From: Anaerolineae bacterium
Lineage (GTDB): Bacteria > Chloroflexota > Anaerolineae > 4572-78 > J111
NCBI GenBank assembly: GCA_023382535.1
Contig: JAHDWA010000008.1
Span: 193,213 to 257,212 of the forward strand
Direction of reading: 5' to 3'
DNA length: 64,000 nt
In this document: piece by piece, positions 44,105-52,773 of the stretch
Numbering within the stretch: position 1 is the first letter of the stretch
Layout of the letters: each line of letters begins with the position of its first letter
Translations under genes and position numbers: made by a program
The notes under the pieces: model-generated
Seen by the model: only the letters and a program-made list of their open reading frames with translations
Databases searched by the model: none
What the model was told of the DNA's origin: nothing

Positions 44105-44905
44105 ATGTTCAAATCAATCACCCTGACCAACCGGGTAAGACTGACCGGACAATTGTTTCTAATAATGGGCCTGCTCTTTTTACTGGGCCTGTTCATTCCT
44201 GCCGTCGCCCTGGCCGGCTCGCCCGAACCATGCGCCAAGTGCCATGCCGACGAAATGAAAGCCTGGGAAGATTCGCCGCATGCCAAAGCTGCGCCTGCAG
44301 TTAACTGTGAAGATTGTCACGGCGCTTATGTCGAGGGGCACCCCAAAGAGGGGATCATGCAGTTGGGCGTCGACTCTGCCTCCTGCGAGAAATGCCATAC
44401 CGAAACATATGAACAGTGGCAGGACAGCGCCCACGGTCAGGCCAACGTTCAGTGTATCAGTTGTCACCTGTCTCATTCCCAGGAATTCCGCTTAACCGAT
44501 GAGACGCTCTGCACCACTTGCCACGAGCAGCTCGACGATTTTAACCACGCCACCCATGCCGAGGCCAATCTGGCCTGTACCGACTGCCACGTCTCATCTA
44601 TGGCCCACGGCTCCGCCCAGGCCGATACGCCGCCCGATCATAGTTTTGTGGTTGCTTCACAGATGTGCGTGGATTGCCACGAGCAGACCGACCAGTCGGT
44701 TTTCCGGCCAGTGCGTGGCAAAAAAGCAGCCGACGATCCCAGCCCGGAGCTGGCGGCCAGGCTTAAAACCGTCGAAAAAACCAATGAGTCCCTCAAGGCC
44801 ATGTCATTTGGTGGTTTGGGCCTGGGGATTGGTATCGGTGGTATGCTGGGGATTACCTTTATGCTGGTCATCGGCGCGATCAACCGAAGGAGTGCAAAAT
44901 TATGA
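44105..44905 (+). CDS. Heptahaem c-type cytochrome with membrane anchors
   Basis: 266 residues from ATG 44105 (GAGGAGAAAG upstream). Signal/anchor helix (about 14-37), seven CxxCH motifs (CAKCH to CVDCH between 42 and 205), and a Gly-rich C-terminal membrane helix (about 240-262). The CEKCHTETYEQWQDSAHGQ-type spacing is like NapC/NrfB-related electron carriers. The stop overlaps the FeS gene start by 4 bases. Likely c-type subunit of a quinone-reactive complex with the next two genes. Confidence 0.9.
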   Translation: MFKSITLTNRVRLTGQLFLIMGLLFLLGLFIPAVALAGSPEPCAKCHADEMKAWEDSPHAKAAPAVNCEDCHGAYVEGHPKEGIMQLGVDSASCEKCHTETYEQWQDSAHGQANVQCISCHLSHSQEFRLTDETLCTTCHEQLDDFNHATHAEANLACTDCHVSSMAHGSAQADTPPDHSFVVASQMCVDCHEQTDQSVFRPVRGKKAADDPSPELAARLKTVEKTNESLKAMSFGGLGLGIGIGGMLGITFMLVIGAINRRSAKL

Positions 44906-45813
44906 GCAGCCCTGTTTCTCGCCGCGAATTTTTGAAGAAGGTTGGTACGGGGGCAGCGGCCTTAACAGCGGCAAGTTTCATCCCGCTAGAGGCTCGACCG
45001 GCGGCGGCCAGTGAGGCGTCCACAGAGCCGACCTGGGGCACCTTGATTGACCTGACCCGATGTACCGGCTGCGAAGCCTGTGTCCTGGCCTGCAAAAAGA
45101 GCAATAATCTGCCCGACCCTGTCACTACGGCGGTTAAACTTGAAAGCAGCGCCTACAGTTGCCTGGAAACTCGCCCGGTGACAACTGAGGGAGGTGAAGC
45201 TAAAACAACCTATGTGAAACGTCAGTGTATGCACTGCCTGCACCCGGCCTGCGCCTCAGCATGTACCGTCGGTGCGCTGACCAAAAGTACCAGCGGGCCG
45301 GTAGTCTATGACTCCAGCAAGTGTATTGGCTGCCGTTACTGCCAGTATGCCTGTCCTTTCGGCGTGCCGACCTTTGATTGGGCCAACCCCCTGGGCCTGA
45401 TTCACAAGTGCGAGTTCTGCAAAACTCGTTTGAGCACGGGCGAAAAACCGGCCTGTGGTGAGGCTTGCCCCAACGGCGCCATTCGCTTTGGCCGGCGGGA
45501 TGTTCTGTTAGCCCAGGCCCATGCCCAGATCGAGTCGAATCCGGGCCGCTATGTCCGCCGTGTTTATGGTGAATTTGAAGCGGGCGGCACCTCGATGCTT
45601 TACCTGTCGGCAGTTCCTTTTAGCGAACTGGGCTTTCCAAAACTGGGCAAGGAACCTATTCCGGCCCAGGCGGAGTCAGTTATGCGGCAGACACCGGTCA
45701 TCGCCTTGACGGTCGCCAGCCTCGCCAGCGCGCTTTCCTGGTTTTTGAAAATGCGCGAGCACAAACTGGGCCTTGTCCACGAACCGATTGAAGCTGAGGA
45801 GGCCCATCAATGA
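44902..45813 (+). CDS. Tat-exported four-cluster iron-sulfur subunit (HybA/NrfC/DmsB family)
   Basis: 303 residues. Twin-arginine signal SRREFLKK (6-13) with a following hydrophobic stretch. Four cysteine clusters: CTGCEACVLACKK, CMHCLHPACASAC, CIGCRYCQYACPFG and CEFCKTRLSTGEKPACGEAC. A C-terminal hydrophobic segment (about 268-285) may anchor it. Transfers electrons between the NrfD quinone site and the haem protein. Overlaps both neighbours by 4 bases, so the three are tightly coupled. No molybdopterin subunit is encoded nearby. Confidence 0.94.
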   Translation: MSSPVSRREFLKKVGTGAAALTAASFIPLEARPAAASEASTEPTWGTLIDLTRCTGCEACVLACKKSNNLPDPVTTAVKLESSAYSCLETRPVTTEGGEAKTTYVKRQCMHCLHPACASACTVGALTKSTSGPVVYDSSKCIGCRYCQYACPFGVPTFDWANPLGLIHKCEFCKTRLSTGEKPACGEACPNGAIRFGRRDVLLAQAHAQIESNPGRYVRRVYGEFEAGGTSMLYLSAVPFSELGFPKLGKEPIPAQAESVMRQTPVIALTVASLASALSWFLKMREHKLGLVHEPIEAEEAHQ

Positions 45814-46970
45814 CCACCCTAACCGTTCATCGAGAACAAGCCCAACTTAGTCCATTCAACTTGACCACCATCACCCTTACGATCCTGGCCCTGCTGACGC
45901 TGGCCGGGGTGGTGGCCGGCCTGGGGCGGCTGCTGCTGGGCCTGGGATCAACCACTGCCCTCAGCGACGGCTACTCCTGGGGTATCTGGATTGCCTTTGA
46001 CTTTGTCCTGATTGCTTTTGCCGGGGCGGGTTTTACCATGGCCGCCGTGGCCCATGTGCTGCGGTTACACCAGTTTGAGCCGGCGGTGCGCCCCGCTATT
46101 CTGACCGGGCTGATGGGTTATACCGCTGTCCTGCTGCTGCTGGTGCTGGACCTGGGGCGTCCGGACCGTTTTTACAATTTTATCCTCTTCTGGAATCCCC
46201 ACTCGCCCCTGTTCGAAATCAGCTTCTGTGTACTGCTGTATACGACGGTCCTGATGCTTGAAACTGCGCCATTTCTGCTGGAACGGCTGGGCTGGAAAAA
46301 ATGGGTAGGGCGACTGCACCGGGCTACGGCGGTCATCGCCATCATCGGCGTGACCCTCTCCTCACTGCACCAATCTACCCTGGGGACACTCTACCTGAAC
46401 ATGCCTCACCGGCTGGATGCCCTGTGGTACAGCTCCATCCTGCCGCTGCTGTTCTTCATCTCCTCGATCATGGCCGGTCTCAGCCTGGCTATGATTGCCT
46501 ATGCCGTTTCTTCGACCATCCTGGGGCGACGGGTCAAAGCGGGAATCTTGCGTGGCCTGGCTACCGGTGCAGCCTGGGTAACGCTCTTTTACCTGGGGCT
46601 AAAATTGGCCGACCTGGGGTGGCGGGGCCAGTGGCCGGCCCTGTTTAGCTTCGACACCCTGAGCCAGTTATTATGGCTGGAACTGGGCCTGGGAGCCATC
46701 GTTCCGGCAGTTCTTTTGCTCAGCCCGGCCCTCCGTAACCGCCGCTGGAGCCGATGGCTCGGTGCGGGTCTCATCATGTTTGGCGTCTTGATGAACCGCT
46801 TCAACGCGACCATGTTCGGCCAAACCCCGCCGCCGGGCACGCCGGCCTACACGCCGCACCTGATGGAGTGGTTATCTACCCTCGGCATTATTGCCGGGGC
46901 GATGCTGGCCTGGTACGTGGGAGTCAAGCTGTTGGTTATCTTCGAAGGGAAAGGTGAAGCAACGTCGTAA
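45810..46970 (+). CDS. NrfD/PsrC-family membrane subunit
   Basis: 386 residues with nine or ten hydrophobic helices. The N-terminal helices carry WGIWIAFDFVLIAFAGAGF, and a LDLGRPDRFYNFILFWNPHSP loop typical of the NrfD/HybB group follows. Binds menaquinone and carries no haem itself. Last gene of the heptahaem/FeS/NrfD operon and followed by a terminator. The set resembles an Nrf/Qrc-type quinone oxidoreductase without a catalytic reductase. Confidence 0.93.
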   Translation: MTTLTVHREQAQLSPFNLTTITLTILALLTLAGVVAGLGRLLLGLGSTTALSDGYSWGIWIAFDFVLIAFAGAGFTMAAVAHVLRLHQFEPAVRPAILTGLMGYTAVLLLLVLDLGRPDRFYNFILFWNPHSPLFEISFCVLLYTTVLMLETAPFLLERLGWKKWVGRLHRATAVIAIIGVTLSSLHQSTLGTLYLNMPHRLDALWYSSILPLLFFISSIMAGLSLAMIAYAVSSTILGRRVKAGILRGLATGAAWVTLFYLGLKLADLGWRGQWPALFSFDTLSQLLWLELGLGAIVPAVLLLSPALRNRRWSRWLGAGLIMFGVLMNRFNATMFGQTPPPGTPAYTPHLMEWLSTLGIIAGAMLAWYVGVKLLVIFEGKGEATS

Positions 46971-47010
46971 TCTGGCTTCACCTGGCTAAATAGTCCATAA
47001 GATTTAGAGG

Positions 47011-47040
47011 GGCGCAGATGTAAAAATCTGCGCCTGTTTC
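47011..47040 (+). terminator. Terminator after the NrfD operon
   Basis: GGCGCAGAT, 6-nt loop, ATCTGCGCC, then a T-rich tail. Confidence 0.85.
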
Positions 47041-47054
47041 TATTTAGAACCTAC

Positions 47055-47082
47055 GGAGTGTCAAAGTGCACTTTGACACTCC
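47055..47082. promoter_or_regulatory. 28-bp perfect palindrome upstream of the TMADH-like gene
   Basis: Half-site GGAGTGTCAAAGTG, mirrored exactly around 47068/47069. A possible -10 TATAAT lies at 47127-47132 and the gene starts at 47173. The palindrome therefore sits about 70 bp upstream of the likely start, suiting an activator or a repressor of a dedicated regulon. No regulator gene is adjacent. Confidence 0.65.
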
Positions 47083-47172
47083 ACAACCGTTTTGGAGATG
47101 AGTTAGCCAATCACTTGGGTTTGTTCTATAATCAGCCGAGCGAGGAGAGACTTCAAAGGAAACTATCAGCTC

Positions 47173-49224
47173 ATGAGCAATCCATTTGATATTCTTTTTG
47201 AACCCGTGCCCATTGGCCCGGTGGTCGCGCCGAACCGCTTTTACCAGGTGCCGCACTGCAACGGCCTGGGGAGCCGCATGCCTCGAGCCTTGGCGGCGAT
47301 GCGGGGTATGAAAGCCTCGGGCGGCTGGGGCGTCGTCTGCACCGAAGAGGTGGAGATCCACCACAGCAGCGACCTGTCGCCCTACATCGAAGGGCGGCTG
47401 TGGGCTGACGAGGACATTCCGGCACTGCAAGCGATGGTCGAGGCGGTACATGCGCACGGCGCGCTGGCCGGGATTGAACTGACCCATAACGGTTATGACG
47501 CCGTAAATTTGTATTCACGGGTACCGCCGCTGGGGCCGCGCTCAATGGGCGTGCTGGGCGGCTGTGGCTTTGATCCGGTGCAGGCCCGCCGCGCCGATAA
47601 GGAAGATATTCGGAATGTGCGGCGCTGGCACCGGGCCGCAGCGTTGCGGGCCAAACGGGCCGGCTTCGACCTCATTTACTGCTATGCCGGTCACAGCATG
47701 AGCCTGGCCATGCACTTTTTAATCCGCCGTTTCAATGACCGCACCGACGAATACGGGGGCAGCCTGGAGAACCGGGTCCGGCTGCTGCGCGAGTTGATCG
47801 AGGACACCAAGGAAGCGGTGGGCGACACCTGCGCTGTGGCCGTGCGCTTCGCCGTGGATGAGCTGCTGGGTGAAGACGGGCTGACCAGCCAGGGAGAAGG
47901 CTACGATGTGGTGGCTATGCTGGCCGAACTGCCCGACCTGTGGGATGTCAATGTCAGCAATTGGAGCAACGACTCGGCCACGTCCCGCTTTGAAAAGGAA
48001 GGATTTCAGGAACCTTACATCGCCTTTGTCAAAACTCTGACCAGCAAGCCGGTGGTCGGCGTGGGCCGCTACACCTCACCCGAAGCAATGGTTTCGGCCA
48101 TCCGGCGCGGGGTAATGGACTTGATCGGCGCGGCCCGTCCCTCTATCGCCGATCCCTTTCTGCCTCAAAAAATCAAGGAAGGCCGCTTCGAAGACATCCG
48201 TGAGTGTATCGGCTGTAACATCTGCGTCACCGGCGATACCCGCTTTGTGCCCATCCGCTGCACCCAAAACCCGACGATGGGCGAGGAATGGCGGCGCGAC
48301 TGGCATCCTGAACTCATTGCGCCGAAGAAAAGTAATCAAACTATGCTGGTAGTCGGAGGTGGTCCCGCCGGACTGGAGTGCGCCCGCGCCCTGGGGCAGC
48401 GGGGTTACGAGGTGGCGCTGCTCGAAGCCCGCCGGGAACTGGGAGGGCGAGTGGCCCTGGAGTCAAAGCTGCCGGGGCTGCGCGAATGGCGGCGGGTGAT
48501 AGACTGGCGCCTTACCCAGATCCAAAAGCTGCGGAATGTGTCTGTCTATCCTGGCAGCCCCATGACTGCTGCGGAGGTTTTGGAAGCCGGCTATGCACAC
48601 GTGATTCTGGCGACCGGCGCCCGGTGGCGGCGCGACGGCGTTGGCCGGACTCTTTGGCAACCTATCCCCGGTCACGACCTGCCCCACATCTTCTCCCCGG
48701 ACGACCTCATGGCCGAGCGCCTGCCGGCTGGCCGTGTCATTGTGTACGACGACGACCACTATTATATGGGCGGGGTGCTGGCAGAACTGCTGGCCCGCCA
48801 GGGATGTGAGGTGGCCCTGGTCACACCCGCGCCGATGACATCCTACTGGACTCAATTCACGCTCGAACAGGAACGCATCCAACGCCGCTTGATGGGTTTG
48901 GGAGTCAGCTTATATCCGCAGCACGTTCTCGACGCCATCCAGCCCGGTGCTGTCACCCTGGCCCACACCATTTCCGGCGCAGTCTCAGAGCTGCCCACGG
49001 ACGCCGTGGTGCTGGTTACTGACCGCCTGCCCAACGACGAGCTGTATCAGGCCCTCAAACCGGCGCTGGCCGAGGGTAAGTTACAATCCCTGCGCATCAT
49101 CGGCGATGCCGACGCGCCCAATATTATTGCCCAGGCCGTCTTTGCCGGTCATCTCGCTGCCCGCGAATTTGAAGAAGCGCCAGCCGACGATACGCCGTTT
49201 CGGATCGAGCGAGCGGCGATATAA
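47173..49224 (+). CDS. Trimethylamine/dimethylamine-dehydrogenase-like flavoprotein
   Basis: 683 residues. N-terminal old-yellow-enzyme barrel with FMN; YQVPHC places Cys29 at the position of TMADH Cys30, which binds FMN covalently. The [4Fe-4S] site CIGCNIC (345, 348, 351) plus Cys363 matches TMADH nearly residue for residue. A FAD/ADP-binding C-terminal half follows (VVGGGPAGLECARALGQ, near 390). The FMN-Fe4S4-ADP layout is that of the TMADH/DMADH/2,4-dienoyl-CoA reductase group. Substrate in this organism is unknown; amine oxidation or an NADH:flavin reductase role are both possible. It follows the respiratory cytochromes and could feed electrons to them. Confidence 0.9.
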   Translation: MSNPFDILFEPVPIGPVVAPNRFYQVPHCNGLGSRMPRALAAMRGMKASGGWGVVCTEEVEIHHSSDLSPYIEGRLWADEDIPALQAMVEAVHAHGALAGIELTHNGYDAVNLYSRVPPLGPRSMGVLGGCGFDPVQARRADKEDIRNVRRWHRAAALRAKRAGFDLIYCYAGHSMSLAMHFLIRRFNDRTDEYGGSLENRVRLLRELIEDTKEAVGDTCAVAVRFAVDELLGEDGLTSQGEGYDVVAMLAELPDLWDVNVSNWSNDSATSRFEKEGFQEPYIAFVKTLTSKPVVGVGRYTSPEAMVSAIRRGVMDLIGAARPSIADPFLPQKIKEGRFEDIRECIGCNICVTGDTRFVPIRCTQNPTMGEEWRRDWHPELIAPKKSNQTMLVVGGGPAGLECARALGQRGYEVALLEARRELGGRVALESKLPGLREWRRVIDWRLTQIQKLRNVSVYPGSPMTAAEVLEAGYAHVILATGARWRRDGVGRTLWQPIPGHDLPHIFSPDDLMAERLPAGRVIVYDDDHYYMGGVLAELLARQGCEVALVTPAPMTSYWTQFTLEQERIQRRLMGLGVSLYPQHVLDAIQPGAVTLAHTISGAVSELPTDAVVLVTDRLPNDELYQALKPALAEGKLQSLRIIGDADAPNIIAQAVFAGHLAAREFEEAPADDTPFRIERAAI

Positions 49225-49237
49225 TAAAGAGGAGTGA

Positions 49238-49732
49238 ATGATGGATGCTCAATCTCAGCAGACGTTAGCCCGCCTGATTCGCACGCAGCGCATTGCCGCG
49301 CTGGGTACATTGCGCGATGGAGGACCGCTGGTTTCGATGATCCAGTACGCGGTGGCCCCCGATTTTTCAGCCTTTTATATCCATGCCAGCAGCCTGGCCC
49401 AGCACACCCGGGACATCTTGCAGGATGCCCGGGTCAGCCTGATGATCGCTGAAACGGATACCGGCGTACCCGACCCGCAGACTCTGGCCCGGGTGTCCAT
49501 TCGCGGTGAAGCGGTGGAAGTGCCGGCCTCTGATTCCAATTACGCCGAGGTCAGATCGCTCTACCTCACGAAATTCCCTCAGGCAGCTTTCAACTTTGGC
49601 TTGGGGGATTTTGCCCTGTATCGGATTCAACCTCGCCGGGCGCGTTTCGTGGCCGGGTTTGGGCAAATCTTTAATTTGACCCTGGCCGATTTCAAGCAAA
49701 CAGCCGCGCCGGGGCTTGATGAGGGGAATTAA
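49238..49732 (+). CDS. FMN-binding pyridoxamine-oxidase-like protein
   Basis: 164 residues with a split-barrel flavin fold (LIRTQRIAALGTLRDGGPLVSMIQYAV, then HTRDILQDARVSLMIAE), similar to HugZ/PNPOx-like proteins. Starts at ATG 49238 with AGAGGAG upstream, 13 bp after the TMADH-like gene, so co-transcribed. May bind flavin or haem. Enzymatic role not established. Confidence 0.85.
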   Translation: MMDAQSQQTLARLIRTQRIAALGTLRDGGPLVSMIQYAVAPDFSAFYIHASSLAQHTRDILQDARVSLMIAETDTGVPDPQTLARVSIRGEAVEVPASDSNYAEVRSLYLTKFPQAAFNFGLGDFALYRIQPRRARFVAGFGQIFNLTLADFKQTAAPGLDEGN

Positions 49733-49782
49733 CCAGTCTGAGTTCGGAATTGTCGAAAACTCCGAACTCAGACCGAATATGT

Positions 49783-50217
49783 TTAATTTAGCCTCGTTTT
49801 GGCGGCAACCGGGTGTTCGTAAACCGGCGACTGGTACTGCTCCCCGGGCAAGCGGCGACCCAACTGGCCGTAGAGAAAGATTTGGCACTGATAGCAAGTC
49901 TCCGGCAGCCGGCCGTCGGCGTTGCGCCAGGCCAGCCAGCAGGGGAGATGGGGCTGCTGTGCCGCCGGACAGCGGGAACGGGTTGCGGCATCGCATCCCT
50001 TAACCAGCCAACAGGGTTGATTCAGCCACTCCAAAAATTTCGACTGAAGCGGCTCAGGCTGGGTCCGGCTGGCCTCCCACTCGGCCATTGCTTCGGCCTG
50101 CCACTTGGCGTCGAGACGGTGCAGCCAATAGCCTACCAGCAGGACAACCGCCAGGGGAACAGCTAAGCGCACCAAAAACATGCCCAATATTATTGCTGCC
50201 TGCCACCACCAGTCCAT
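49783..50217 (-). CDS. Membrane protein with cysteine-rich two-CW-type domain
   Basis: 144 residues. One N-terminal membrane helix (about 8-30), then a linker and a Cys-rich segment: PCWLVKGC, then SRCPAAQQ, then PCWLA, then ETCYQC. This pattern (CW, C, CPA, CW, CxxC) recurs in bacterial sensor proteins and may bind metal. Convergent with the PNPOx-like gene. No partner gene evident. Confidence 0.65.
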   Translation of the reverse strand: MDWWWQAAIILGMFLVRLAVPLAVVLLVGYWLHRLDAKWQAEAMAEWEASRTQPEPLQSKFLEWLNQPCWLVKGCDAATRSRCPAAQQPHLPCWLAWRNADGRLPETCYQCQIFLYGQLGRRLPGEQYQSPVYEHPVAAKTRLN

Positions 50218-50346
50218 ATTTCACCTCGCAGCTCGGAAGAAATTAGAAAGAAGAACACCGGATTCTTCTTAGTTCCTAATTTTAGATTATCATATCTGGG
50301 GAGTACAGTCTATCAGGTAATTGCCCCATTCTGGCCGTGGGGAAAT

Positions 50347-50459
50347 GTTACTAACCTGAATTCGAATTTCGCCAAAAATCATCCTGAGTAAGGCGTTAGC
50401 CTATATCGAAGGATGATTTTTGGCTCAATAGCGCACCTGCTTGGCTGACAAATTTAACA
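50347..50459 (+). repeat. Dispersed repeat, copy A
   Basis: 113 bp beginning GTTACTAACCTGAATTCG and ending GCTTGGCTGACAAATTTAAC. The centre forms a hairpin with 12-bp arms (AAAAATCATCCT / AGGATGATTTTT). The same ends occur in inverted orientation at 59391-59507 with a different centre. It accounts for a quarter of the 50218-50650 gap; nothing else was recognised there. Confidence 0.7.
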
Positions 50460-50650
50460 GATACTGTGTTATTAAAACAACTGTCTAACACCTGAGTTTA
50501 GCCGCTTGCGGGCGGGTAAGGTTGGACCTCCTTATAGGCTGCCCGATTGCATCGGCAACCACGGCTCACCACACGAAGGTGATTTGCCCATGAGGGCAAA
50601 CAACATCACATCGGCCGGGCGCGGGTTGCTGACGTGACACCGGCCGCTCC

Positions 50651-50944
50651 TCAGGGCAACTGCCTGATGACGGTAGCCCTGAATGGCGCGGCTAACAGAT
50701 CCCCCAGCGGGGCGTAGACGCCGCTGGCCGCAGCCTCCTGCATATGCGCCGCCCGCGCCTCGGCCGACTCCCAATCGGCAATCTCAACCAGGATATCGGG
50801 ATTATCGAGCACCTCGTAGCGCGTGCTGCCCAGGAAACCGTGTTGGCCCGGTCCATGTTCCGCCACAATGCTCTCAATCAGACTCTTAAGCTCAGCCCGC
50901 CGGCCTGGTTTAGCCTGCAATTCGACGATCACCTTGATGGCCAC
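50651..50944 (-). CDS. Antibiotic-biosynthesis-monooxygenase (ABM)-fold protein
   Basis: 97 residues with a dimeric alpha/beta barrel: IKVIVELQAKPGRRAELKSL, HGFLGSTRYEVLDNPDILVEIADWES, ending in AAPF. Cofactor-free monooxygenases, haem oxygenases and quinol-handling proteins share this fold. Last gene of a run of small minus-strand genes; only 1 bp separates it from the DUF3303-like gene. Confidence 0.85.
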   Translation of the reverse strand: MAIKVIVELQAKPGRRAELKSLIESIVAEHGPGQHGFLGSTRYEVLDNPDILVEIADWESAEARAAHMQEAAASGVYAPLGDLLAAPFRATVIRQLP

Positions 50945-50945
50945 T

Positions 50946-51263
50946 TCAGCCTGTCCTTTCTAAATTTTTCAATAGCCCGTCTACTCGAGGCAGCACCTCT
51001 TGAACGGGTTCAGCAGGTGCTGTCCTGGTAAATTTGAAGAAGCCGGCTCCGGCCGATCGCCATAGATTTACAGTATCGAAAATGTCAGCCGCGCTTTCTG
51101 CCTCTGCTACAATGATGCCCCACCCATCAGGTGTGGAATCCCAGCGAATGATGTTGACTCCTTTGGGCGGAAACAGCCCCGATGAGGTCAGCTTTCCGGC
51201 GATTTGCTGCCGTTCTTCAACAGACATGTTCTCATTTAACTCCCAATAGGTTAGAAACAGCAT
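50946..51263 (-). CDS. DUF3303-like small barrel protein
   Basis: 105 residues from ATG 51263 (AAAGGGAG upstream; a longer frame to 51302 is not needed). Begins MLFLTYWELNENMSVEERQQ and has WDSTPDGWGIIVAEAES, typical of DUF3303. No known activity. Lies in the same unit as the ABM protein. Confidence 0.8.
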   Translation of the reverse strand: MLFLTYWELNENMSVEERQQIAGKLTSSGLFPPKGVNIIRWDSTPDGWGIIVAEAESAADIFDTVNLWRSAGAGFFKFTRTAPAEPVQEVLPRVDGLLKNLERTG

Positions 51264-51358
51264 CGGTAAAACTCCCTTTCTTTTGATTTGTTTAATGGGC
51301 ATAAATAGCCCGCTATCCGGGGACAGCGGGCTGGGAGCAGATCTTGATTTCTCTTCTA

Positions 51359-51625
51359 TTACTCGGCGGCCTCAATATGGAAGACGACTGGCTGTATGAC
51401 CCCATGCGACTCCATCGCTGCCGCCGCCTCGGGGGTTTGCATCATAGCCATCATCCCCTCCATATTGTGAATGTTGGCCGACACAGCGACCCGATTGCTT
51501 CCATCCGCAGCAACATACGAGACAATATCCGTGGCGAATGGCCCCAAAATCTCGACCCGCTCATGGCCCTTGGACGCCCAATGCTTCACATCCTCGACTG
51601 TATGGGTACCAACTATCTTTGGCAT
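51359..51625 (-). CDS. Small protein paralogous to the N-terminal half of the 52774-53454 product
   Basis: 88 residues. Begins MPKIVGTHTVEDVKHWASKG and is about 70% identical by eye to residues 1-88 of the fused protein at 52774-53454. Likely an alpha/beta-barrel unit. Function unknown. Its 5' leader (TTTGTTATTCTCCTTATTTT on plus) is shared with two other genes here. Confidence 0.8.
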   Translation of the reverse strand: MPKIVGTHTVEDVKHWASKGHERVEILGPFATDIVSYVAADGSNRVAVSANIHNMEGMMAMMQTPEAAAAMESHGVIQPVVFHIEAAE

Positions 51626-51765
51626 TTGTTATTCTCCTTATTTTATAATGAATTTCGACTTGTTTGTGAATGAAAGATCTCAACAAGAGTATCTCTTCGG
51701 CGCACTTTAAGGCGCGCAGACAATCATCAGCATCACCTCGCTTTCATAGCCTAAAAAGGGTCAAT

Positions 51766-52200
51766 CTATCCAGCGTGGTCCGGCGCTGAGACGACGCCCA
51801 ACTGCTGCATCATGGCCATACTGTCCATGACCCCCCAATGTTCCACAAACTTGCCCTCAGCAATGCCGAGAATGTCAATCACGTTTATTGATATACGCTT
51901 GCCGGTTGGTGGAATGCCCATAAACTCACCCTCATGGGTGCCGGTCCAGGTCATGTGCAATACAACCTCATCACCTTCGGCAATAAGGTGCTCAATTGTA
52001 GCTTTGAGGTCGGGGAAAGCACTACGCAACATGGTGAACAATACTTTGGGGGCCTCACGACCAGGCGGTATGCCAGGTGGAAGTTCCTCATGTTCAACGA
52101 AGTCAGGGATAAGAAACTCGTCAATCACACTCATGTGTCCCTGATTTATCCCTTCCTCCACCAGTTTACGGACTAATGCTTTATTTTGTTCAATTGACAT
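51766..52200 (-). CDS. SnoaL-like ester cyclase family protein
   Basis: 144 residues with a SnoaL/NTF2-like fold: PDFVEHEELPPGIPPGREAPK, then DEVVLHMTWTGTHEGEFMGIPPTGKRISI, ending MMQQLGVV. This subfamily spans polyketide cyclases and uncharacterised small hydrolases. No polyketide genes are nearby, so the substrate is unknown. Confidence 0.85.
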   Translation of the reverse strand: MSIEQNKALVRKLVEEGINQGHMSVIDEFLIPDFVEHEELPPGIPPGREAPKVLFTMLRSAFPDLKATIEHLIAEGDEVVLHMTWTGTHEGEFMGIPPTGKRISINVIDILGIAEGKFVEHWGVMDSMAMMQQLGVVSAPDHAG

Positions 52201-52218
52201 TGGTTATTCTCCTTATTT

Positions 52219-52710
52219 TTATGACGAATTCCGCTGCACGAGTATGCCTAACGGCAACCCAATGGCTAAGACATGTTCTATGATTGCCTCGATGAGCCAG
52301 GGCAAGGTTGGAGCTGGCAGCGGAGGTGCCGCACTGAGCGGTGTTACAATCATGTTCATGACGATAAAAACGCCCAAGCCGTACAGGAGCGAGCCAGCGA
52401 TGGCATAGCGGCGCAAGAGAGGAATGCGCTCGGCGCTCAGGAAAAAAACGCCGGCGATCACAAAAGATATGAGCAAGTGAAAGAACACCCCGAGCAAGGC
52501 GGTGGCGATGCCGCCCTCGAAAGCGGCCATGCTGCCCAAGGCGCCGCTGGCTATATATTGCCATACTAAAATAAAGGGGGTCTTTTGAATGAGAGTAGTA
52601 ACGATCCATGAGTGGATTAATTGGATTATAAAGATAAACATTCCGCCAAGTACAATGGAACGAAGGATTGAATTGCGGTCATTGAGGAACGTCCTGTTGA
52701 TAGTAGCCAT
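52219..52710 (-). CDS. Four-helix membrane protein
   Basis: 163 residues with four predicted membrane helices (about 18-40, 50-75, 78-100 and 105-130), and a fifth hydrophobic stretch near the end. No family recognised. Located between the SnoaL-like genes; its stop lies in the leader shared by the paralogues. Confidence 0.7.
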   Translation of the reverse strand: MATINRTFLNDRNSILRSIVLGGMFIFIIQLIHSWIVTTLIQKTPFILVWQYIASGALGSMAAFEGGIATALLGVFFHLLISFVIAGVFFLSAERIPLLRRYAIAGSLLYGLGVFIVMNMIVTPLSAAPPLPAPTLPWLIEAIIEHVLAIGLPLGILVQRNSS

Positions 52711-52773
52711 AATGATAGTTCCTTACCCTCTCCTTTCTACGAGGTTTCCTGGTTCGATTCGCCTGACGACCGG

